Below are positions 40,101 to 47,634 of a DNA stretch of 64,000 nucleotides, in pieces. The notes under the pieces are model-generated. The model was not told the DNA's origin. It did no database searches and saw only the letters and a program-made list of their open reading frames with translations. Made by a program: the position numbers and the translations under genes. The first letter of the stretch is position 1. Every line of letters begins with the position of its first letter. Origin of the DNA: Halanaeroarchaeum sulfurireducens (GTDB lineage Archaea > Halobacteriota > Halobacteria > Halobacteriales > Halobacteriaceae); assembly GCF_001011115.1 (NCBI RefSeq), contig NZ_CP008874.1, forward strand, positions 1,626,440 to 1,690,439, written 5' to 3'.

Positions 40101-42773
40101 CCGGTGCTCGGGGTGTTCATCGACGTCGAAGGAGTGCTCCTTGTTCGCGCGCTCGAGGTAGATGACCCCGGGTTCGCCGTTCTCGTGACCGCCCCCGACG
40201 ATGCGCTCCCAGAGGATCGACGCGGGCAAAGAGAGCTTTTCGCCCACCTCGACGTACTCGCCAAGGCCGTACCGGGAGTACATCTCCTTGGTCTCCTGGG
40301 TGGCGACGTGTGGTTCCTCCGTCCGCGGGTTCGTCAGGGTGTACTCCTCGTCGGCGTACAGCGCGTCCATGAAGTCGTCGGTGATGCCGACGGAGATGTT
40401 GAAATTCGAGAGGTGGCCCTCGACGGCGTTGCGCAGGTGTTCGGGGACGCGGCCCTCCTCGTCGATGAGTTCGCGCGCCTCCTCTAAGGCCTCGGAGAAA
40501 TCCGTGTACGTCGGGTCGTCGGGGTCGTTGAGTTTGAGCGTGTGGGCGAGCGAGACGTCCTTGTTCTTCGAATGGATGAACTCGATGACGTCCGGGTGGG
40601 AGACGCGCATGACGGCCATCTGGGCTCCGCGGCGGGTCCCGCCCTGGGCGATGGTCTCCGTCATCTGGTCGAAGGTTCGCATGAACGTGATGGGACCCGA
40701 GGCGATGCCACCGGTCGATCCGACCGCGTCCCCGTAGGGGCGGAGCCGCCAGAAGGCATAGCCCATTCCGCCACCGCTGTTGTGCGAGACGACCGAGTTC
40801 GCGACGTATTCGGGGTCATCCTCGACTGTCACGTCGTAGACGGTCTGGGCGCCCGCGGTCGTCGTCTCCACGACCGACTGTCGCCACGTCGATCCCTCGA
40901 CGTGCCCGAAGCGCGTCGATCCGACCTCGTCGGCCTCGATGCTCTCGACCAGCCGGTCGCGTCGGGAGTCGAGGAATCCGACCGTCTCGGCGAACGAGGG
41001 AATTCCAACGCCACCGACGGGTGCGACGCTGTGGTAGTCGCGATCGTCGGAATCGAGTTCCCACAGGGCGGCCGGAATGCCGATCCCGAGCATGAGTTGC
41101 TGAACCTCCTCGACGAGCGTCCTGGAGGCACTGTAGAGGCGCGGATATCGATCGTCCGTCAGCGTGCCATCCGCCGTGAAAAGACCCCGGAGGAAGCCGG
41201 CGATCGTCTCGCGGTCCGCCCGCCAGACGACTTCGGGAACGCTCGCGCGTTTCGCCTCCGGCTTGGCAGCACCGAAATTCTCCGCCCACCAGCGTTCGAT
41301 CTCGTGGCTGTGAACGACGGCCTCGTAACACCCCTCCGACCAGGTGCTGTCGAGGGCCGTCTCGAAGTGGCGCTCGACGATCGTCTCGAGTCGTTCGAGC
41401 ACCTCATCGCGATTCGGGTGGAATCGAACGCCGTCGGCGTGCATCGAGCCGTCCCCGATCCAGTACCCGAGGAGTTCCCCGAGCTGGGGAGTGAGTTCGG
41501 ACGGCTGTCGGACCTCCTTTGCGGCCACTCCATTGGAGTCGAGTGACTCGGCGGCCCGGTGTTGCTGTATCGTCGCGGTGGAGACGCCCAGTCCGGACGC
41601 GATGGTCGCGTCCGTCTGGCCCGCCGCGTGTCGGCGATCGAACTCGTCTTCGTCGAAGGTCCGGCCCGCCGAGCGGCCACCGGACCCGTTTGGCGCGAGT
41701 GCGAGTTCGTTCGCTCGTCGGCGCTGAACCGTCGAGGGCGACACGTCGAGGCGATCGGCTATCTGGTAGTCGCTGTGGCCGTCCGCGTGAAGTGCCGCAA
41801 TATCCTCGTTCGAGACGGTCCGGTTCTCCGACCACAGGAAACCGCTCGGGACACTCTCCAGAGCGGGCGCGTCGTCCCGGTCCGGGATCCACCCGAGTCG
41901 CACGGCGGCGGTGTCACCGACCGAGATGTCCTCGAGTTCGCGCCACTCGTCGTCGACGAGGAGCCGATGGTTGGGCGTCCCGGTGATCGAGATGCCGCTC
42001 TCGAGAGTCACGGTGCGGGTCGGGGCGTCGTCGTAGGCGTGCGTCTCGGCGACCCGTCGACCCTCGTGTCCGGCGCCGTTGCGCTGTCGAATCACGTCAC
42101 CCGGTTCGACGTCCGCAATCGAGACCACGCCCCTCCCATCGACGTGTACGCGCGCGTCGTCGGCCAAACACTGAAATGTCAACGCAGCTTCCTTTGCCGT
42201 CTCGTGGATGTCCGCCAGGTCGTCCTCGGGCGAGTTCACGAAACACGCCGAGAGTTGCTGGAGTTCGTCGCCGGCGTTCATCAGCGTCGGCGAGTTCGGC
42301 ATGAACGAGAGCGTCGACATGAGTTCCTCGTACTCCGCCGCCATCGATTCGACGTGTTCGCGGATCGGGTCCGGCAGCTCGGGAACGACCGTCTCGTAGG
42401 CGAACTTGTTGACGTTCTCCTCGGTGAGCGCCGTCTCGACGTCGTCCGCCGTGGTCACGCCCTCACCGAAAACCTCGGCAGCGAGTTCGTCCCGTCGCGG
42501 GTGGTCCGGTTTGACCTGGTCTGGCCTGATCTGCACTGTCTCCCCCAGCCGGTCGGCCTCGTAGACCGCCTCAGCGAGCGCAATGTTTCGGGCCACGCGT
42601 CTGAACAGGCCCTCCTGGTCCTCGACGAGGTTTCCATCCGCGTCCTTTTTGAGATAGCGTGCCGGCAGGATGTTGTGATAGGCGTTGGCCGTGAGCCGCT
42701 CTTCGAGCGTCTCGCCCCTGACGCGTTTGACGGGTAGTGTCAGCTCCCCCTCGTCCGTTTCGTCGGCACTCAT
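37155..42773 (-). CDS. nrdJ: Adenosylcobalamin-dependent class II ribonucleoside-diphosphate reductase with two inteins
   Basis: 1872 codons; removing two inteins (464 and 372 aa) leaves an extein of about 1036 aa. The extein has an ATP-cone-like N-terminus, [20 protein letters not shown] (first redox Cys near 177), [33 protein letters not shown] (radical Cys at 1270), [14 protein letters not shown], and a C-terminal zinc-ribbon-like end ([22 protein letters not shown] with SECS). It reduces ribonucleotides to deoxyribonucleotides using coenzyme B12, supplied in part by the PduO-type gene at 8.4 kb. Both inteins interrupt active-site segments, so the enzyme is inactive until spliced. Confidence 0.95.
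   Translation of the reverse strand: [1872 protein letters not shown]
38967..40082 (-). other. Intein 2 of NrdJ (residues 898-1269) with LAGLIDADG endonuclease
   Basis: It begins with Cys898 ([13 protein letters not shown]) after ATNP and ends LVCHN directly before extein Cys1270 of CGEQPLEE. Block B is [12 protein letters not shown] endonuclease motifs are [12 protein letters not shown] and [12 protein letters not shown]. All splicing residues are present. The +1 residue used for splicing is also the predicted thiyl-radical cysteine of the reductase. Confidence 0.93.
40779..42170 (-). other. Intein 1 of NrdJ (residues 202-665) with LAGLIDADG endonuclease and tandem HTH
   Basis: It begins with Cys202 ([10 protein letters not shown]) after TFQ and ends VVSHN before Ser666 (SGGGMG). 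Block B is [9 protein letters not shown]. A DOD-type homing endonuclease is shown by [11 protein letters not shown] and [12 protein letters not shown]. Between block B and the endonuclease are two similar helix-turn-helix stretches (about residues 321-352 and 373-404: [19 protein letters not shown] and [19 protein letters not shown]). Splicing residues (Cys, terminal His-Asn, +1 Ser) are intact. Confidence 0.93.
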
Positions 42774-43023
42774 CTACGATCCCCCTCGTGTCCAGTCGTC
42801 GAAAGCGGAGTGTAACCGTGCATGCTTGATTCTGTAGAGTCGAGTCGAGGGACCGTACCCGCTACCGTGGCTTAGGGCTTGGGTTCCCCGCACCGACCCC
42901 CATGGTCGTGTCGGGCGATTCGGTCCGCGACCCGACGTGTCTGAGCAGTACATTCGTTGCCGTGGAGGGGTAAAAGAGTACGCAAAGCGGATTGAAAGTG
43001 GAGGCGATGGGCCACCGTAACCG

Positions 43024-43626
43024 TCAGGAATCGACCGACGCGAGGAAGTTGCCGATGACGTCGTGACCGACGGCGGTGAGCACACTCTCCGGGTGGAACT
43101 GGACGCCGACGATCGGATGCTCGCGATGGCGGACGGCCATGGGGATGGTCGTGCCCGCGTGGTTCGTCGTGGCGGCCACCTCGAACGCCGGGGGAACGTC
43201 CAGGGCGACAAGAGAGTGGTACCGGCCACCCTGAAAATCGTCGTCGACGCCGTCGAAGACGCCGGTTCCGTCGTGCTGAACCGGCGAGGCCTTGCCGTGG
43301 ACGGGCTCCGGGGCCTGGCCCACCCGACCGCCATATTCGTAGATGGCGGTCTCCATCCCCAGACAGACGCCGAAGGTCGGAACGTCGGGTGAGAGTTCGC
43401 GCAGAACCGCCCTGGAGACGCCCACGTCGCGGTCGTTCTCGGGGTGTCCGGGGCCCGGGCTGATGAAGATGGCATCCGGATCGGCCGCCGCGACCTCCTG
43501 GAGGGCGGCGGTATTCTTCAGGACGGTCGTCTCCGGCGTCGTCCCGTCGGGCAGGCGCTGGTCGGAGACGTACTCGACGAGGTTGTACGTGAACGAGTCG
43601 AAGTTGTCGATGAAGAGGACGTTCAT
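43024..43626 (-). CDS. trpG: Anthranilate synthase component II (glutamine amidotransferase)
   Basis: 200 aa from the ATG at 43626 (NVLFIDNFDSFTYNLVEYV). Class I amidotransferase motifs: SPGPGHPE, the nucleophile in TFGVCLGME, and FHPESVLT with the catalytic His/Glu. It delivers ammonia to TrpE. It overlaps the trpE end by 4 bases and is the last gene of trpD-trpF-trpE-trpG. Confidence 0.95.
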   Translation of the reverse strand: MNVLFIDNFDSFTYNLVEYVSDQRLPDGTTPETTVLKNTAALQEVAAADPDAIFISPGPGHPENDRDVGVSRAVLRELSPDVPTFGVCLGMETAIYEYGGRVGQAPEPVHGKASPVQHDGTGVFDGVDDDFQGGRYHSLVALDVPPAFEVAATTNHAGTTIPMAVRHREHPIVGVQFHPESVLTAVGHDVIGNFLASVDS

Positions 43627-45191
43627 CGCGACACCTCCGGAGCCGGGGATTCGATGCGCTCGATGGCCGCGAGCGCCCCGTCCATCTTTGACTCGGTCTC
43701 CGCGTACTCGCGTTCCGGATCGGAGTCGGCGACGACGCCAGCTCCCGCCCGCACTCGGAGTGTGTCCGTGTCGCCGTGATCGATCGTCACGGTTCGGATG
43801 ACGATGGCGAAGTCGGCATCGCCCTGCCAGGAGACGTAGCCGACGCCGCCACCGTACACGCCGCGGGGACGCTCTTCGAACTCGTGGATGAGCTCCATTG
43901 CACGAATCTTCGGCGCGCCCGAAAGCGTCCCGGCGGGGAAGGACGCCCGAACGGCATCGAAGGCATCGCGGTCTTCGCGAAGCGTCCCGGTCACCGTCGA
44001 CTCGATGTGCTGGACGTGGCTGTACTTGAGCACGCGCATGAACTCCGGGACGTCGACACTCCCGGGACGGGCGACCCGCCGGACGTCGTTTCTCGCCAGG
44101 TCGACGAGCATCGTGTGCTCGGCCCGTTCCTTCTCGTCCGCCAGCATCTCGCCGGCCAGGCGGCGGTCCTCGACGGGGCTTCGGCCGCGCGCACACGTCC
44201 CCGCGATGGGATTGTTCGAGACCGTCTCCCCGTCCACGGAGACCAGCGTTTCCGGACTGGCGCCGACGATCGTTCGGTCGCCGTGCGAGAGGAGGTACAT
44301 GTACGGCGAGGGATTGACCGAGCGCATCGATTCGTAGAGCCCGAGCGGGTCGACCTGTCCATCGATCTCCCGGGTGCGCGAGATGACGGCCTGATAGATA
44401 TCGCCCTCGTAGACGGCATCTTTGGCCCGCGCGACCGCTCGCTCGTAGGCATCCTTCGACCCCGCCCGTTCGTCGCGTCGTTCGAATCCACCGGTGTCCG
44501 GCGACGGCGCCCCGTCCAGTGCGTCCCGGACTCGGTCAGCCTCTGCGTGGATCTCGTCGTAGACCGCGTCCGGGTCGTCGCCCGGCGCCACGATCGGGGT
44601 GAAGACGAGCGAGACGTCGTCTGCCAGGTGGTCGAACACGAGTGTGCGCGTCGTCAGCGCGAACTGCGCGTCGGGGACCGGCGAGGCCGGTCGCTCGACG
44701 CCCACCTCCTCGAGCCAGAGGTCGTAGACCGCGTCGTAGGCGACGAACCCGACGAGGCCGCCGTCGAGCAACTGGCGGTCCCGCTCGGGGAACCCGCGCC
44801 GATCGACCGACGGGAGCGCGTTTCGCAACCGGTCCACCACGTCGCCCTCCCCAGTGTCGACGAACTCGACCGCCCGGGAGTCCCGAAGCGCCGTCACGTC
44901 GTCACCGTCCGCGTCGACGGTCACGACCGCGTCGGGATCGTAGCCGACGAACGAAAAGCGGGCGTGACGCTCCTCCGGTCCTGCGGCGGGCGAAAAGGCG
45001 CCGTCGGGGTCGCTTGCGGCCGTCTTTTCGGCGCTCTCGAGGAGGAAGCCGTAGTCGTCCCCGGCAAGCGTCGCATAGGCGGCCAGCGGCGAGACATCCA
45101 CGGAGAGCGGGACTTCGACCCTGGCGACGACTGTCTCCGATCCGGCCACCAGTTCGCGGAATTCCGCCCTGGTGCGATCCGGTGTCGTCAC
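43623..45191 (-). CDS. trpE: Anthranilate synthase component I
   Basis: 522 aa from the GTG at 45191, which overlaps the trpF stop (GTGA). Chorismate-binding motifs: SPYMYLLSHGDRTIVGASPE, NNPIAGTCARGR, MLVDLARNDVRRVA and GTLSGAPKIRAMELI. With TrpG it makes anthranilate from chorismate and glutamine. The N-terminal part has LLESAEK, the usual position of the tryptophan feedback site (LLES), so feedback inhibition is likely. Confidence 0.95.
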   Translation of the reverse strand: MTTPDRTRAEFRELVAGSETVVARVEVPLSVDVSPLAAYATLAGDDYGFLLESAEKTAASDPDGAFSPAAGPEERHARFSFVGYDPDAVVTVDADGDDVTALRDSRAVEFVDTGEGDVVDRLRNALPSVDRRGFPERDRQLLDGGLVGFVAYDAVYDLWLEEVGVERPASPVPDAQFALTTRTLVFDHLADDVSLVFTPIVAPGDDPDAVYDEIHAEADRVRDALDGAPSPDTGGFERRDERAGSKDAYERAVARAKDAVYEGDIYQAVISRTREIDGQVDPLGLYESMRSVNPSPYMYLLSHGDRTIVGASPETLVSVDGETVSNNPIAGTCARGRSPVEDRRLAGEMLADEKERAEHTMLVDLARNDVRRVARPGSVDVPEFMRVLKYSHVQHIESTVTGTLREDRDAFDAVRASFPAGTLSGAPKIRAMELIHEFEERPRGVYGGGVGYVSWQGDADFAIVIRTVTIDHGDTDTLRVRAGAGVVADSDPEREYAETESKMDGALAAIERIESPAPEVSR

Positions 45192-45826
45192 GGTTCTCCA
45201 CTCCTCGCGGCACGTACGAACGCCGCGACGGCGTCGGGGTCCTTGCTCCCGGCCTCGGCCTCGACGCCCGAGGCGACGTCCACCGCGTACGGTTCGACCC
45301 TCTCGATCGCCGTCCCCACGATGTCGGGGGTCAGCCCGCCTGCCAGAACGAGCGGTGCGTCGACCGTCTCGCGAAGCTGACGCGTGCGCTCCCAGTCGTG
45401 GGTCCGCCCGGTCCCGCCGGCCCCCGAGTCGTCGGTGGAGTCGGCCAGAATCGCGTCCGCGGCGTCGGCGTACGCGGACGGAGCGTCGGGATCCTCCGCG
45501 TCCACGCCGACGATCACGTCCGCGTCGACGGCCCCGGCCAGCTCGTCGATCTCGCCGGGATCCAGACCCCCGTGGATCTGGAGGGCGTCGGGCCCGACCG
45601 CGTCGGCGAGGTCGACCGCATCGGCGACTGTCTCGGGCATCGTCACGAGCACTGTGCTCACGAACGGCGGGGCGGCGGCGAAGAGTCGGCTGGCCCGCTC
45701 CGGCTCGATCTCGCGCGGGGTCTCCACCGGCACGTCCACGATGGCACCGATCGCGTCGACGCCGGCGTCGACGACCGTCGCGACGTCCGCCGGGCTTGTG
45801 AGCCCGCAAACTTTCACACGGACCAT
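45188..45826 (-). CDS. trpF: Phosphoribosylanthranilate isomerase
   Basis: 212 aa. The N-terminus VKVCGLTSPADVATVVDAG, the QIHGGLDPGEI strand, and the C-terminal LAGGLTPDIV with VDVASGVEAEAGSKDP are TrpF signatures on a TIM barrel. It isomerises phosphoribosylanthranilate to CdRP. One base separates it from trpD and it overlaps trpE by 4. Confidence 0.95.
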   Translation of the reverse strand: MVRVKVCGLTSPADVATVVDAGVDAIGAIVDVPVETPREIEPERASRLFAAAPPFVSTVLVTMPETVADAVDLADAVGPDALQIHGGLDPGEIDELAGAVDADVIVGVDAEDPDAPSAYADAADAILADSTDDSGAGGTGRTHDWERTRQLRETVDAPLVLAGGLTPDIVGTAIERVEPYAVDVASGVEAEAGSKDPDAVAAFVRAARSGEP

Positions 45827-45827
45827 C

Positions 45828-46832
45828 TCAGGGGGTGGCGACGGCCGTGAGATCCGCGAGCTTGTCGGCCGCGTCGCCGTCTGCGATGGCCGCTTCGGCG
45901 GCGGACACCCCGTCAGCGATGGAGGGGGCCTCGCCCGCGACGTAGATGGCGGCCCCGGCGTTCGCCAGGACGATGTCGCGTTTCGCGCCCTCCTCCTCGC
46001 CGGTCACGATCCGTCGCAGGTGCTCGGCGTTCTGCGCCGGCGACCCACCCGCGACGTCGTCGATGGGGTGGCGCTCCAGACCCATATCGCTCGGGGTGAG
46101 CGTGTACTCCTCGACATCGTCGTCTCGGACCTCCGCGACGGCCGTCTCGTCGTGGACCGTGATCTCGTCGAGGCCGGTCCCGTGGACAACCAGCGCGTTC
46201 TCGACGTCCATGTGCGCGAGCGCGCGGGAGACGATCGGGATCAGCGACTCGTCGTAGACGCCCACGATCTGCGCGTCGGCGCCCGCCGGGTTGGTGAGCG
46301 GCCCGAGAACGTTGAAGATCGTCCGCACGCCCAGCTCCTGGCGCGGTCCGATGACTGCCTTCATCGCGGGATGGAACACGGGCGCGAGCATGAACCCGAT
46401 GCCATCGGCCTCAATGGCCGACTCCACGGCCGGCGGTTCGGCGTCGACACTGACCCCCACCTCCTCGAGGACGTCCGCGCTCCCGGAGGAGGAGGAGACC
46501 GAGTAATTGCCGTGCTTGGCGATTGGGACGCCCGCGCCGCTGGCGACGATGGCACTCGTCGTCGAGACGTTGATCGTGTCGTAGTCGTCGCCGCCCGTGC
46601 CGACGATGTCGACCAGCGGACTCCGGTCCGGATCGATGGTCCGCGCCGCGTCGCGCATTCCCTTGGCGAAGCCCGCGATTTCGGCTTCCGTTTCGCCCTT
46701 GGCACGGAGACCGGTGAGCAGGCCGCCGATCTGGGCCTCGGTCGCCTCCTCGAAGACCTGCCTGGCCCCCTCGCGTGCCACGTCGACCGTCAGATCCTCG
46801 CCCTCGACGACCCGTTCGATGATCTCGTTCAT
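45828..46832 (-). CDS. trpD: Anthranilate phosphoribosyltransferase
   Basis: 334 aa. DIVGTGGDDYDTINVSTTSA binds phosphoribosyl pyrophosphate; KHGNYSVSSSSGSADVLEEV and FMLAPVFHPAMKAV are conserved. It is the first gene of the operon; the upstream region contains two TGTACA hexamers 30 bases apart. trpC, trpA and trpB are not in the window, so tryptophan synthesis is split between loci. Confidence 0.95.
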   Translation of the reverse strand: MNEIIERVVEGEDLTVDVAREGARQVFEEATEAQIGGLLTGLRAKGETEAEIAGFAKGMRDAARTIDPDRSPLVDIVGTGGDDYDTINVSTTSAIVASGAGVPIAKHGNYSVSSSSGSADVLEEVGVSVDAEPPAVESAIEADGIGFMLAPVFHPAMKAVIGPRQELGVRTIFNVLGPLTNPAGADAQIVGVYDESLIPIVSRALAHMDVENALVVHGTGLDEITVHDETAVAEVRDDDVEEYTLTPSDMGLERHPIDDVAGGSPAQNAEHLRRIVTGEEEGAKRDIVLANAGAAIYVAGEAPSIADGVSAAEAAIADGDAADKLADLTAVATP

Positions 46833-46885
46833 TGTAGCCCTCCGATGTACATTGTTGGGTTGTAATGGACAAGTTTGTACAACAC
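46833..46885 (-). promoter_or_regulatory. trp operon control region with two TGTACA boxes
   Basis: TGTACA occurs at 46846-46851 (within atgtacat) and 46876-46881 (within ttgtacaa), exactly 30 bases apart, which puts them on the same DNA face. Between them TTGTAATGGACAA (46860-46872) is a near-palindrome. TGTACA is the TRP-box core bound by TrpY in Methanothermobacter. Whether a TrpY-like regulator exists here is not known. Confidence 0.55.
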
Positions 46886-46990
46886 CTTAACCCTTGTGTC
46901 TGGTGGGGCGGTGGGACGGCGCCTCCCGATTCGAAACCTTCAATTGTCCCCGCCGGGTACTGAGGAATGCGAGCGAGGGTACGCCGGACA

Positions 46991-47065
46991 GGGTTTGTGG
47001 TCTAGTCTGGCTATGACACCTCCTTGACATGGAGGAGGCCGGCGGTTCAAATCCGCCCAAACCCA
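46991..47065 (+). tRNA. tRNA-Val (anticodon GAC)
   Basis: Cloverleaf: acceptor GGGTTTG/CAAACCC with discriminator A; D-arm GTCTAGTCTGGCTATGAC; anticodon stem CCTCC/GGAGG with loop TTGACAT giving GAC; T-arm GGCGG-TTCAAAT-CCGCC. There is no intron or encoded CCA. It forms the left edge of the accessory region. Its 3' end is duplicated downstream. Confidence 0.95.
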
Positions 47066-47197
47066 CTTCTCGAACCCAAAAGCGACGAGCAGCGGCCCTG
47101 CTCGTCGCGGTCCCTCATGAGAGAATGGGTGAGCGGATTTGAGCCCAGAGGACGAGCGAAGCGAAGTCCTCGCGGTTCAAATCCGCCCAAACCCACT
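47066..47197 (+). repeat. tRNA-Val(GAC) 3'-end repeat and hairpin array
   Basis: The 26 bases gcggttcaaatccgcccaaa + cccact at 47042-47067 (tRNA end) recur perfectly at 47172-47197. Between them lie a perfect 11-bp hairpin (47082-47092 / 47098-47108, loop cggcc), a degenerate inverted copy of the tRNA end (47121-47145) and a 6-bp-arm hairpin (47148-47153 / 47166-47171). The first hairpin and following tcgcggtccctc closely match the tRNA-Val(CAC) array. Confidence 0.88.
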
Positions 47198-47390
47198 ACA
47201 TTTAAACGGCGAAAAGCTAATTCGCCGGATTTTTTCGGTTTCAAGCTCTCAGAGTGGCGAATCCGATTCTCGACCACAGAAAAGCCCGTCTGAGCGCCAG
47301 AAACTTGTCATTTGTAAATACTGTGGTGGGGTAATCGAGACGTCGACTCAACCATGCCCCGCTCTTGACGAAGGGGTGTGTGAGCCATGA
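47139..47390 (+). pseudogene. Fragment of a small zinc-finger protein fused to the tRNA repeat
   Basis: The frame ends with KLVICKYCGGVIETSTQPCP and then ALDEGVCEP, a plausible zinc site with four cysteines. There is no ATG in the credible part; the frame only opens at a TTG inside the inverted tRNA copy and passes through the second tRNA-end copy. This suggests the 5' end of a real gene was replaced when the repeat formed. Its stop overlaps an ATG (ATGA). Confidence 0.4.
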
Positions 47391-47422
47391 CCCCCGTTTC
47401 CTGTGCTTCGGGTGGAGCCGAG

Positions 47423-47509
47423 TTGTATACAATTCCGGCGTGCCTGTTTACAACCTCTCACGGCTCACAATTCGAGAATTCGAACAGTACGACGGGGTGT
47501 ATACACCCC
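47423..47509 (+). promoter_or_regulatory. Two GTATAC-centred palindromes upstream of the RHH gene
   Basis: ttgtatacaa (47423-47432) and the perfect 16-base palindrome ggggtgtatacacccc (47494-47509) both centre on GTATAC and resemble TATA boxes. They lie 126-212 bases before the ribbon-helix-helix gene. They could be operators overlapping promoters, possibly bound by that protein. The stretch from 47391 to 47634 otherwise shows no convincing gene. Confidence 0.5.
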
Positions 47510-47634
47510 TCCCCCAGTGGGGTTGATCGCTCTCGCTCACGCCCCCGGGTGAGGATACGACCGCGCGGCATGTCGCCCGACAGGGCTCGCGCGGGAGCGC
47601 CCGTACGCGAGGCCGGCGGCCGGAGGTGGTCGGC

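Noticed and set aside
38835-40487. 550-codon plus-strand frame opposite the RNR gene
   Set aside because: Antisense shadow caused by high-GC codon structure; the minus strand encodes conserved RNR and intein motifs.
47024-47293. Frames reading through tRNA-Val(GAC) repeats
   Set aside because: Repeated RPNPL/QIRPNP peptides come from the tRNA-end copies; not protein-coding signals.
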